This document shows positions 37,963-48,472 of a stretch of 64,000 nucleotides of DNA, one piece after another (the first letter of the stretch is position 1; each line of letters opens with the position of its first letter). The stretch is from Cliona cf. orientalis. Taxonomy: Eukaryota > Porifera > Demospongiae > Clionaida > Clionaidae. The DNA lies in NCBI GenBank assembly GCA_963930775.1, contig OZ005702.1, forward strand, positions 3,038,001 to 3,102,000, written 5' to 3'. The position numbers were made by a program, and so were the translations under genes. Below the pieces are notes generated by a model that saw only the letters and a list, made by a program, of their open reading frames with translations, had not been told where the DNA came from and did not search any database.

Positions 37963-38855
37963 AATAATTATTTACAGATACTTTCAATGGTGGAGTGTTA
38001 TATGCATCTATTAAATTTATGCGACAGACAGCTGTTAGTAAAGTGTGATAAAGCCATAATGTGTATACTGGCAGAATTCTGTAGCTTACTAACAGTTACT
38101 AATGTGTATGAATATTATTATTAATAGATGACCGCTAAGCTAGTGAAGATAATAATTATTGTTCAACTTTTTTAATATGGCTGTTATAATATTATTATCA
38201 ATATTGCACTGGAATAGTTTCATATCCCTCCACTAATTAATCACACTCCCTCTCCAACATTAATTTTCATAGCTGACTGCCTATTGTAATGAATATTAAG
38301 CATTCATCCAGGACTTATTAATGCCAGATATCGATTCTATGCAACAATAATAATTAGCTATCATAATTATAATAGCTATGAATGCACATAATGATAATAA
38401 TATCACTTTGCAGGTATTAAGCCCTTCCTCTACACTCTCCCGATAACACATTCTTCTTGGAACTCAGCTGTACTTGTGACTAGCTCTGGTGGATTAATCC
38501 TGTAGCTATATGACAGCAAAATATAGCGGTAAAAATACATTCAATCAAAAACTATCCACGTTCATCCTAGGCCTACTCAGAGAATCGGAGGACTGCGCGT
38601 GCTGGGCAGTATCTAGCTAGAACGATGGCCACATGTAGTGTACTTCATTTCATACTTCCTGGCCCCCTTGTCCTTGTTTGTTTCAGCGGTAGACCTGACT
38701 TATTAGTCTAGCGTGCCAGCCCCATACAGGCAAAGCGTAGCAGGATCAGACTCTTTAGTTCTCAGCGAGCACGCGCACGCAGGAAGCACACTTACGCGTT
38801 TTAAACTTCCCGCCTGATGGCGAGCAGCGGCCCGCTCTTGTCATTATTCATTAGC
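37963..38855. other. Right unique end of the giant element
   Basis: No supported gene. A diverged copy of the GTGCCAGCCCC hairpin family is near 38704-38740. GC content rises sharply in the last 150 bp, as at the left end. Confidence 0.45.
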
Positions 38856-38891
38856 TCACTAACGGCGACGTTCACTAACCACGACACTACA
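38856..38891 (-). repeat. Right terminal inverted repeat of the giant element
   Basis: Exact inverse of 24776-24811 over 36 bp, ending CACTACA. Confidence 0.9.
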
Positions 38892-38896
38892 GCACC
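38892..38896. repeat. Right target site duplication GCACC
   Basis: Direct repeat of 24771-24775, immediately outside the right terminal repeat. Confidence 0.75.
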
Positions 38897-39025
38897 CAAA
38901 CGTCTAATGGGAACAGAAAAGGGTGGTTACAGAATATGAATGCATTTTCTGTGTAAGGCTACTTAAAGGAGCCTACATGTCTAAGCTGCTACCATTCTGA
39001 GTGTTTGCACAAGGAAGAAACGATA

Positions 39026-42000
39026 ATGGAAGGCAGTAGAGGAAATCTTTGCTTGGTTCTTTGCTTCATCCTTGCTACAGGCATTTCAATCGTGAATGCG
39101 TTCCCAATGGCTCCTTACTATCAAACAGCATTCTTTCAGCAAAGCAGTGCCATAAATACTATCACTGAAGCTATAATGGTAAGATAATATAATATTATTG
39201 TGCACATAATCTATTGATATTATGTGCATTTTGCAATAGGATGCAGTTACAAAGGCAGTTGGAGATGCTCAATAAAACATAAAAACTGACCTAAAGTCTG
39301 CCTTGACAGATTTGTTGTATGATAAGATCAACAGTCTCAACCCTTATGGAGAAATCAGTCTGGACGATAGCCATATATATTGAGTTCAATGTGCACCCTT
39401 TGTCAACAGTTAACTTGTTTCAGTTGCTACCGCTCAGCTCTGCAATTGCTTTACCCTCAATATCACTTGAGCGAGTTTACTACACATTTGAAACGAGCAA
39501 TCTTGTTGTTGCTACCCATGATTATTGCTCACAAAGTATTATTCCACGTATACTAGAGCTTCAAAACATAGCCTTATCATTCAGTGTTGGCCTTCAAAAC
39601 TTGAGCACACTAGCAATTAGCTAACTTTGATGGAAATTTTGTGCTTGGAGGTGTGGTCATTCCAGTAGAGGCTATTTACACACATGCCTCCAGGAATATC
39701 AACATCAGCGCAAAAGTTTCTGGACTATTTATCAACTTTCAATCAGTTGCAACAGAACTAGTAGGCCTCAATTTACCTGGTGCATTGCGGCAACCAATTT
39801 CTAGCTCTATCCCAACCTTTATAATGTCTGGAAAGGTAACAATGGAAGAGAGTGAGCTGATTGTCAGTGCAACAGGAGGCAACATTCATGCCAACATCAT
39901 CTACAAGGAGACTGGCAAGTCAAGAAAAGCAATAGCATTTGAAATGTCAAATATTGAATTTGCATCTGTTCTTAATGACGTTGTTGGACTGGACATCTTT
40001 GGCATTCCTTACTTTGGTACTACCGTTTTACCAGCTATAGCATTAACTTTTGCTATGGATAATACTTCTGGTCTTCCAGATGATACTTTTGCCCACAGCC
40101 CACTCTTGAATACTCTTGGAAATATTGTGAACAAAGATCTTACTGTTCTAATTGATTCTAAAAGTGCCATCAAATTGCGCTATAGTGGAAATGGGTTTCC
40201 TACATTTAGCCCAGCAACTCCAGGAAGTATAAATCTTCACAGCTTAATCTCTGCCATCCCAAGCTTCAATCTAAACAGTATTCCTCTTCCTCCTGGGATT
40301 AGTGGTCTGCTTAACTTGGGCATTGATGAATTCATCCCTGATTTAAGCAAAAAAAACAGTGATAATTACTGTTAGGTATCCTGGATCTCTGACATTTTTC
40401 GATGGATTATTGAGTGTCGACAATCCAATGATAAAAGTAGTGGGACCAACTGGACGCATCAAGATCGACGTTGATGGAGATTTGAACATTTCAGGAAGTG
40501 ATTTCAATGTCAGCATTGATCGAGATGAGCAGTCTGGGAAGTATATCTTGCATGCTCAAGCAAAAGTCCTTCCAATCACAAGTCTCATTAGCCAGTTTGA
40601 GAGTGAAGTAGTTCCATCTGACCTAAATTCTCTCCTTCTTCAGCTTCTCTATTGAAGATCCCATGCAGTATCTCATTCCCTCTCTCCTCCTCTCCACTTC
40701 AGATTCAGCTAGAAGGTACTCCAGTCATTCGTGGATACAACGTGGTTCATATGGCATCGGTGATTATTAGGCAGGGAGGAAAGACTCTCCTCATACAAGG
40801 ATTTTAACTCGGATCTCTCAATCTTGCTAGTTTCTTGAAGAGCATCACTGGATTCAACTTCAACAGCATTGTGATCCTCAACCTTGACTTAGAAGCTGCC
40901 ATTTTAATTTCCCCTGTGTCTCTGCCTAATGTTCATTTAGCTGGAGAGAAATTAAGCGAATTTTCAATCACAAAAGGCTTATCAGTCCAAGCGAACATGA
41001 AGTTTCCACCTGGCTGTTCCTCAGATGCTTTCTGTGCAGTGGCCCAGTTCCTTCTTGGAGAAGATGCTCAGTTAAACCTCCAGGGTACTATTGCATCAGC
41101 TACTTCCTTTACTCTGTTTGCTGGTATCTCAAATATCAATATAGGAAGTGGTATTGTTATGTCTGAAGCTGGAGTGGAGATCAAAGGAGGAACAACAAAC
41201 AGCATTGGAATAGTCGGAGCAGTTGATTTGAGTGACCTTGACATCACCCTAGCTGCGAGGGTGTTCCTCAGTACCAGTGGAGTTGTCTTGGAGATGACCA
41301 TGAGTGGGTGCTGGGAGAATGCCTTTGGTGCTAGCTGGCTGGACATATGCAGCCTCCAGTCCTCTGTGGCCATGATTCCTGGAGTAACACTGACTGGTCT
41401 TGCTCTTGGTGGAGAGGTTCACATTGGAGAAGAGTCCTGTGGTACTCCCCTTGTCGCAACCGGCTTTGTAGGTATTGACGCCATCACTCCTACAAATAAC
41501 TACTACTATGTTAACATTCAGGGATCTACTATGGTTAGCACAGTCTTGGATGCCTTCTGTATTAATATTAACGTTCCAGCACCACTGGCTCAGAGTGGGT
41601 TCCCTCGTGGTTTTATATCCTCTTTCTCCCTCACTGGAGTTGAGCTGCCTCATGTGCCCCTTAGTATTCCTCAGGGTTACAGACTGAATGGAACTCTCAA
41701 CATTCTTGGTCTGGAAGCATCTGCTGATATCACCATTGGCCTGCCTAATGGTATTGATTTTGCTGTTGCTCTGCCACCAATAAATGTGGGAGGTCTGCTT
41801 CGAATGTCTGCATCCAGCTCAGATCACTCCCAAGGACCATCCTTAAGTGCTGTGATCACACTTTTGCCCACTCCTAGCGTAAACATCGAAGCAAGAGGCT
41901 ATCTGTCTGTTCTTGGCATCAGTCTAGAAACGACATTGACCATAACAAATACCCAATACGTCTTCAACATCCAAGGAAAAATATTCGACCTTTTTGAGGC

Positions 42001-42934
42001 TAACCTTTATAACACAGCATCATATGGAAATCTTCATCAAGCAACATTCCAAGTGCAAGGGTCATTCACCAACACTTTGTACGACACTCTTGAAAATCTC
42101 ATCAAAAACACTCTTAGTTCAGCAGGTGAAACCGCTTCATCTCACCTTGAAGCTGCCCAGAGAGAACTAGATCGAGTAAGAGGTGCTTTCAATAGTGCAG
42201 AAAGGGCACTCAAGGCTGGTCAAGATAGAGTGAATAATGCACAAAGTGCTTATGATGCCGCTGAGGCAGAGATGAAAAGACTCAAGAATGAAGTGAATAG
42301 TGTCTGCAGTACCAGGAGTTGTGGGACTGGTAAGGATGCTTGAATATTAGCATTAAAATACCCTCCTTATTATATTTTGTTGTATTATTCCACAGTTGAA
42401 GTCTGTGTTTCCTGTCCTAAAGGCACTACCTGCTGTGGTAGTGTCTGGGGAAAATGTGTTTGTTGGCGTCCAGTGATTGGCAGCTGCTGCACTCACCCAC
42501 CAGACCCAGTATGTGAGGCAGCTAATGCTGCTTGCATTGCTCTTAAAAAACCTATTGAAGCGGCACTGGAAGCTGCTAAAGCAACATTGAACACAGCGCG
42601 AAGAGCATTGGATGCTGCAAAAGCAGCTCTTATTCCATTACAAGCAGCTGTCACTGCTGCTCAAGCAACAGTGGATGGTGCAGAACAAGCTTTGGAGGAT
42701 GTAAATGCAGCATTTGCCGTTGGACTGCAAGCTGCTAACTCCATTGCTAATGTTGGTCTCAATGGGCTCGTTAGTATCCGTGAGATCAGCTTCAATGCTA
42801 ACCTTGATGTTGCTGCTGGTGGATCATTCTCTGGTTCTGTGAGGGCAGTCTTTGCAGGAGCTGCTGAGACAACTGTATCAATGGCAAAGTAGCTTGCTGA
42901 CCATATCAGAAATGGATTCTCTTCATTATTCTAA
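39026..42934 (+). pseudogene. Gene B: inactivated paralogue of genes A and C
   Basis: The exon plan matches A and C: exon 1 39026-39178 (intact signal peptide ending VNA), exon 2 39240-42329 and exon 3 from 42396. Exon 2 has an in-frame TAA (39273-39275) and TGA (39381-39383). It also has frameshifts before about 39400, near 39618 and at an A8 run near 40350, a small deletion near 40640 and a TAA near 40806. The 3' half (about 40835-42329) is open and nearly identical to C over long stretches. Exon 3 has lost about 30 bp relative to C and then has a premature TAG (42890-42892). The TATA position reads CTTAAAGG, so the promoter also looks decayed. The long 3' reading frame reflects conservation by recent common origin or gene conversion, not function. 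Confidence 0.92.
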
Positions 42935-43030
42935 ACAGATCAATGCTGTTTTAAGTACCCGGGCATGCTGATTGTTGATAGCTGAATTTATGCTGCATAG
43001 CTAAGCTATATATACTTCTCTCACATCATA

Positions 43031-43036
43031 AATAAA
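43031..43036 (+). terminator. Possible polyadenylation signal of pseudogene B
   Basis: AATAAA about 100 bp downstream of the ancestral stop position of gene B. Confidence 0.35.
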
Positions 43037-43743
43037 ATGTTAGAATGCAATATTTTAATGTGCATGCTAATAATGCTCGTGAGCACTATTGGCATTATCA
43101 AAATCACATTAATTTTAGTTATTCTGTTGACTACTGTGGTGAAGTCTGGAAATGTTGATGACAAAAGCTTAGTTTTTGCCAACCTCAAAGTTGACCCTGA
43201 GGTAATCAATGTTCCCACTACAGTTGATGGATTAGTGCTAAGGGGGCTTGTCCAAAGTCCTTATGAAAAATTAACGTCATTATGACGTTAGGGGGGGGAA
43301 GGGATCTTGGACCATGACGTTTTACAACTGCATTGTCAGCAAATGTTAGGTTAGTTGTGATTATGCATTCTTGTGGTTGAACAAGTCTAGACACACCTCC
43401 AGCAGTGTCAAAATTTGCATTTTTGTGACAGCTGTATCAAGCACTACGTGGCTAAAAGTGTGCACGTAGCATAAAGAAGCACAGGTATGCCATGAATCCA
43501 TGAAGACATAGCACTACAGAAGGGTCCGCAAGGTGAAAACTTGACCTCCGAATTTCGGATAAATTATAATTGGCGCAACAAGAGCTCATCGGTACTTAAT
43601 CAACTGCACCCCAAATCCCCTCCTTACATCTTCCTTTGAGGGAGAATTGCGTGATTTGCCGCCGATCTGAGAATAAAGTGGGCGTGGTCACGAGACAACG
43701 CACCACAAATTGGTTCTAATTAAGCGAGCACCTATCCTAGGTA

Positions 43744-44556
43744 GAGTAGGGTTGGCATATTTCGGACAGCTAAGAAAAGACAGCGTTATATCACAGACAA
43801 ACGAGCAGCACTAGATCGCGACTATGCAACCACAGATAGGCCCAAACACCACCTACTAAACGAGCCCTTAACCATGGCCCCACCTACTTCCGTTCGTGCA
43901 GGGCGTGTGCAAAAAGTACCGCTGGTTCTGGAGGTAGAGAGCGGACAGTGTCGACCATTACCGGACAAAGGTGAAAGAAAATACATAAAAAATCGCGGCT
44001 GCGGTTATCAATATATGACACATAAATGGCATCAAATGCATCACGAACAACATCCTTCTTACATCCTGCCTTTAGATTTGAAGATTCATCCAAAAATTGT
44101 GAAATAATTCATGAATACATAAAGTAATGCATTGTCCAGAAACTACCTCTGAAAGTTCTTTACAAAAAAAATCTGGTTTATGCTTACAATAAGGTCAAAA
44201 AATTCCGGAAAAAATTCTAAAAATTCTCCATACATTCTAGTATGCACATACCAAATGAAAAAAATAATTCATCAAAAATTGATGCCGCTGTACCATAGTA
44301 ATAATATTCATAAATCTTAGCTACCATGAAAAACCAGCTTCTTGAAAAAAATACGAAAAAGTTGCAACTGTTTAGAGCAGCATTGTGCAGCTTCTGTGTG
44401 GATGCACACCACAAGAAATGAGATATAGGTAGTACTTACATGGCCCCTACCTCATGGCAAATGGTGAACGATTACGTAATACCGTTGGCCGCATAAACGC
44501 AATTATGTGCGAGGCGTCCAGTAACTGCCCCCGTCCGATAATACCCTACCCTACTC
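43744..44556. mobile_element. Nested element with TA target duplication (813 bp)
   Basis: GAGTAGGG and CCCTACTC ends are inverted and flanked by TA. The opposite arm of the foldback element near 46435 reads continuously through this site with a single TA, giving an empty-site control. The inner ends share a TTCGGAC/ATCGGAC block. Tc1/mariner-like by target site only. Confidence 0.82.
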
Positions 44557-44666
44557 TACTAGCGCTACGAATGCGCCCCCCAAAGCCCTTCGTTTTCGGT
44601 GCTGGCAGGGCTGTTTTATCTGTAGGTAAAGTGGGAAATGGAGAGATCTGGGGGCGTTGCGGTTAA

Positions 44667-45668
44667 GGTACCATTTAATTGCGTGGGCGTGAGCGTCAGG
44701 AATGGCTAATTCAATTAGCGAATCGTGAAGGGGCGTGGCCGAAGAGGCCATACGAGTGCTTTTGGTCGAAGGTGGGCGTGTCCAGAATCGGCCAGGGATG
44801 ATTATGCGCGTGTAATTAGCGACCGGAAGTGGCCCCTGAAGAAAAGGCCGGTAATTGCCCACATCAAAGCAAGATCAAAGCATTCTTTCTTAACTATTAA
44901 CCGCAACGACTTAAAAAAAAAAAAAGCTTATTAGGCCTAATTAAGCATGTGGGCGTGTTCCTGGCGCTGTGTGGAGTGTGTGCGTGTGCGTTAATGCAGG
45001 TTTTATTGCTTCCGATTGGGCGTGGCTTCACGGGCCAGTGCTTGGACATCGGCGCCTGGGACTTGGCCTCGGCGATAGGTGGGCGTGTCCCGGAAGCGGT
45101 GGTGACCTTTGAACCCCGCGAGGAGGCTTTGGGGGCGTGGCAGGAGGTCAAAGGTGAGGCCATGTCCGTTAATGAGGCACTGTACGGCGGTGCGATCGAG
45201 GGGCCCGTACGGCTGGACGGAAGCTGACGATGGTTTGAAGCGGATGTGGTTGCGATGACGTGTTGTTGCCCCGCCCACACAGGAAATGAGGTGAGCTCTT
45301 GCGTGGGCGGTGTGGCAGAACGGCCTCCAAGTGTTTGTGTGTGTTTTGGCCTTGAGGAAGCTGTGTGTTTTAATTGGGATTGATTGTGGGCTTCCGGTGG
45401 ACATCCGGTGGTTAGTAGGCACTTGATTGAGAATGGTGGTCCTTGGGGAACAGGGTGGGGCTGTTTTGGGCGTGGCCTGGCCCCTCCCTTCCGGCTCGGC
45501 TTCCGGTCCATGGAGGATATTAAATGAACACTTCCGGCTCTAGCAGCCACACCCCTGAGACCTGTGCAATTAAAAGGGCGTGGTTACACAACATGCACCT
45601 CACTAATGACTTTGATGTGGTTTAGGTGTCATATCCCCCACCTCACGCCCACGCAATTAAATGGTACC
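44667..45668. mobile_element. Nested element with TTAA target duplication (1002 bp)
   Basis: The perfect inverted ends start GGTACCATTTAATTGCGTGG and are flanked by TTAA (44663-44666 and 45669-45672). The opposite foldback arm near 46313 has a single TTAA, the empty site. TTAA duplication is typical of piggyBac and Kolobok superfamilies. The interior is GC-rich with many GGGCGTGG motifs and overlapping ORFs in several frames (for example 44897-45550 minus) that look non-coding. Confidence 0.85.
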
Positions 45669-46833
45669 TTAAATGGGTGTGGTGTTTCGATCCCTACCAC
45701 TTGCGTTTTGCGTTTTATGGCCCGGATATGGTCCACATATTGCATGTAGCAGATGAGATGAGATTCGGTGAACCCTTGCCATCTGGCTGGGAGCACTATA
45801 CTTCTGTCTATTGATAGCGATGTCTAACCAACATTGAAACCTTAGAAATGCACTCACTCACATCTCACAGAATCGAAAATTTCTGCAGATCATTTTGGTG
45901 AAAGTTTCATCTCCATATCTTCTTCTTGAGTGAAGTTATGATGCAAAGTTTACAATGAAATCTCCGGGAATTTTATCACGGAACACCAACAGCAGGGACT
46001 CCTATAAAGAATTGACAAGGCCAGTTATGAGACTTCAACACATACTTCACATCATAACTTCACTCAGGAACAAGATATAAAGATGAAACTTTCACCAAAA
46101 TGATCTGCAGAAATTTTCGGTTCTGTGAGATGCAAGAGTGAAATGTATTTCTAAGGTTTCAATGTTGGTTTGACATCGCTTTCAATAGACAGAACTTGAG
46201 TACTCCCAGCCAGATGGCAATGGTTCACTGAATCTCATTTCATCCACTACATGCAATGTGTGGACCATATCCCATAAAACGCAAGTGGTAGGGATCGCAA
46301 GGTCACACCCATTTAACCACAATGCCCCCAGAGCTCTCCATTTCTCACTTACCTGCAGATAAAACAGCCCTACCAGCACCAGAAACGAAGGGCTTTGCTG
46401 GTACACAGGAGCACATTTGCAGCGCTAGTACCTAGGCTAGCTGCTGGTTTAATTAGAATAAATGTGTGTTGCGCCGTCCCATGACCATGCCCACTTCAAT
46501 CTCGGATCGGTGGCAAATCGTGCAATTCTCCCGCAAAGGAAGCACTAAGGACGGGAATTGGGGTGCGGTTGATTAAGTACCGGTGAGCTCTTGATGCACC
46601 GGTTGTAATTTGTCCGAAATTCAGAGGTCGAATTTTCACTTTGCGGACCCTAGAGCCTAGTATCAATTGAAACCGACTGGGATCTTACCCTCATTGACAA
46701 TTGAAACTTATCACCATGTAGACAATGATGTGAACCATATACATAGCTATAATTAATGGTAGGGATAATTAGCTACTTGTGTCTATGGGTGACTGGAACA
46801 CTGCATGACAAAGATTGGAATACTGCATGACGA

Positions 46834-46975
46834 AAATTTCCATTACAAGAGGTTTATCAGTCCATGCCAACATGATATTATCACCTGGCTGTTCTGTGGA
46901 TGCTTTTTGTGCTATGATCCAGTTCTTTCTTGGAACAAAATTAATGCTCTCAATCAATTAAACTTTAGGGTCAGA
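46834..46975 (+). pseudogene. Relic D: fragment of a fourth A/B/C paralogue
   Basis: The DNA resembles gene B around 40960-41090 (TTATCAGTCCA..GCCAACATGA, CACCTGGCTGTTC, GATGCTTT(C/T)TGTGC, CAGTTC(C/T)TTCTTGGA). This corresponds to the protein segment around ITKGLSVQANM and CSSDAFCAVAQFLLG. It is frame-broken, with nothing recognisable on either side. Confidence 0.75.
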
Positions 46976-48371
46976 GGCATGCATGGCAGCATGTGCTAGT
47001 GCTCAAGAGTCAAACACCTCCCCAAGCAAGACAACATACAGATTACAATAGACTTGGATGAACAGACAGCTTTAATAAGCTTTCTATATATTCGCTTCCT
47101 TAGGTAAGTAATCTTGATCTGATGTAATTTTAAAATTCATGTGCACCTTTTGTGTGATTACTCTCCTCTCACTTGAGTTCTTGGATCTGCCATTTCTTCA
47201 GCTACATATTTTATTTCAGTCAGATGCTGTCTCAGCTATCAATTTTTATAATAGTGGAATTATTACGGTTTCAACTTTACGTAGAAGGGAACAAAATAGA
47301 AAGGTGTGTGTCTGCAACACAATGAGCTGCAGTGGTTCTGATAAGTGTGAACAGTGCTGCAATTGTCTGCTAATATATGCAGGATTAGCTATATCTGGCC
47401 AAAAAATTGTGTAAGGGAGGGAGGGAGAGCTGGACAAATGGTCTACCTTGGGTGGGGGCGGGAAGCTAAAGCATAGATTGATCAGTGTTCCCAAAAACCT
47501 CCTAAGTAACACTTCAGAGCTTTTTTTGGTATAGTCCTTATCCTGGCCACAGCAGAGGCCATATTGATGGAATAGCTGTGGCTACAATATAGCCAGGTAA
47601 GATGTGGGTGTCATAGTATGCCCGTCTCATATTATCATAGAGGCATTAATCCAATCACCAGTTTAAACTGTTTTGCATGGCAAGGTTGTGGCAGTGGTCA
47701 CTTTCTCTAGAGAGTTGGGACAGTATATAGCCCAGTATTTCAGTCAAGATAATTTTACACATGCAAATTAATGGCTGGGTGAAGCACCTACCAAGATGCT
47801 TATCTACCAACAGGCAGCCATCATTACTACAAGCACTGGCGTCACATGGAGTCAAACTTGGTAGGGCCACACAGGCTCGAGTTGGCCGGCAGACCTTAAA
47901 TTATTCCAACTAATTGTTTTAAAGATGATTTAGTTAAAAGTAGGGTAGGGGTAGGGTCACCTGGCTACAAAGTTGGTAGGGCCAAGGCCCCACTGGACCC
48001 CCTCAAATGACTCCTTTGACTACAAGTGACATCATAGGTGATGCAGAGAGTCATTAGTGGTGAGGATCACCAGTGGGAGAGACACAAGGAAACCCATTAT
48101 CTACACCACTATACTACAAGAATGTGACAAACAACCACCAGTGAAAGTAGACTACAAGGAAACTGTTGACCTTTGCACAACCTCCACATACCACACTAAG
48201 CACTATGCAAAGTGAAGGAGGAAATACTCATTACTACACATTCCAAGCGTAACGGGGGGGGGGGGGGGGGGGGGGGGGGGAGTTACTATGCTACAAGTAT
48301 CTATGCTAATATAAACCAGGAAACTGTAATTGACCTTCGACCTGGCCCAGCTCCACCCTCTTCTGCAATTG
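46976..48371. other. Intergenic region upstream of gene C
   Basis: No supported gene. Short ORFs at 47139-47414 and 47246-47512 overlap on opposite strands and lack coding features. It includes the poly-G run. Confidence 0.5.
48254..48280. repeat. Poly-G tract of 27
   Basis: Uninterrupted G27 about 90 bp upstream of the gene C TATA box. Strong G-quadruplex potential; length may be imprecise in the assembly. Confidence 0.95.
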
Positions 48372-48378
48372 TATAAAA
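48372..48378 (+). promoter_or_regulatory. TATA box of gene C
   Basis: TATAAAAGC lies 101 bp upstream of the ATG at 48473, comparable with gene A. Confidence 0.7.
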
Positions 48379-48472
48379 GCAGCGGGTGCAAGCACTGAGC
48401 ATCGTAGAAGACGAGCAGCAACAGCAAGGAGAGAAGTGTGCTTTTGGATCAACAGCAATCATCCTTTAAGCC

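Larger units (their letters stand above)
24776..38891. mobile_element. Giant 14.1-kb TIR element with inverted satellite arrays and a Ulp1-like gene
   Basis: The outer 36 bp are perfect inverted repeats (24776-24811 and 38856-38891) beginning TGTAGTGTCGTGGTTAGTGA. They are flanked by a direct GCACC. Inside, in order: a short unique end with a TATA box, a satellite array (about 25205-28830), a unique core with a minus-strand protease gene, the same satellite inverted (about 33920-37962), and a second unique end. TGTNR termini and Ulp1 or OTU domains are known in Ginger (Gypsy-integrase-related) DNA transposons. However, the GCACC duplication does not match the CCGG/CCGT preference of Ginger1, and I find no integrase. 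It could be a novel superfamily, a derivative mobilised in trans, or a composite. Confidence 0.83.
43521..46651. mobile_element. Foldback-type element with two nested insertions
   Basis: The ends AGGGTCCGCAA and TTGCGGACCCT are inverted and flanked by AGA on both sides. The arms remain similar deep into the element: 43521-43743 pairs with about 46435-46651, 44557-44666 with about 46317-46434, and 45669-45960 with about 46035-46316. Removing the two insertions leaves an ancestral palindrome of about 1.3 kb with a loop near 45960-46035. There is no convincing protein, so it is non-autonomous. Confidence 0.8.

Noticed and set aside
24776..38891. LTR retrotransposon reading, from the TG...CA ends and 5-bp duplication
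   Set aside because: The terminal repeats are inverted, not direct, and no reverse transcriptase or gag-like frame is seen.
44897..45550. 217-residue minus-strand ORF
   Set aside because: It lies inside the GC-rich TTAA element with overlapping ORFs on both strands. The Pro/Ser/His-rich composition matches its base content and shows no domain.
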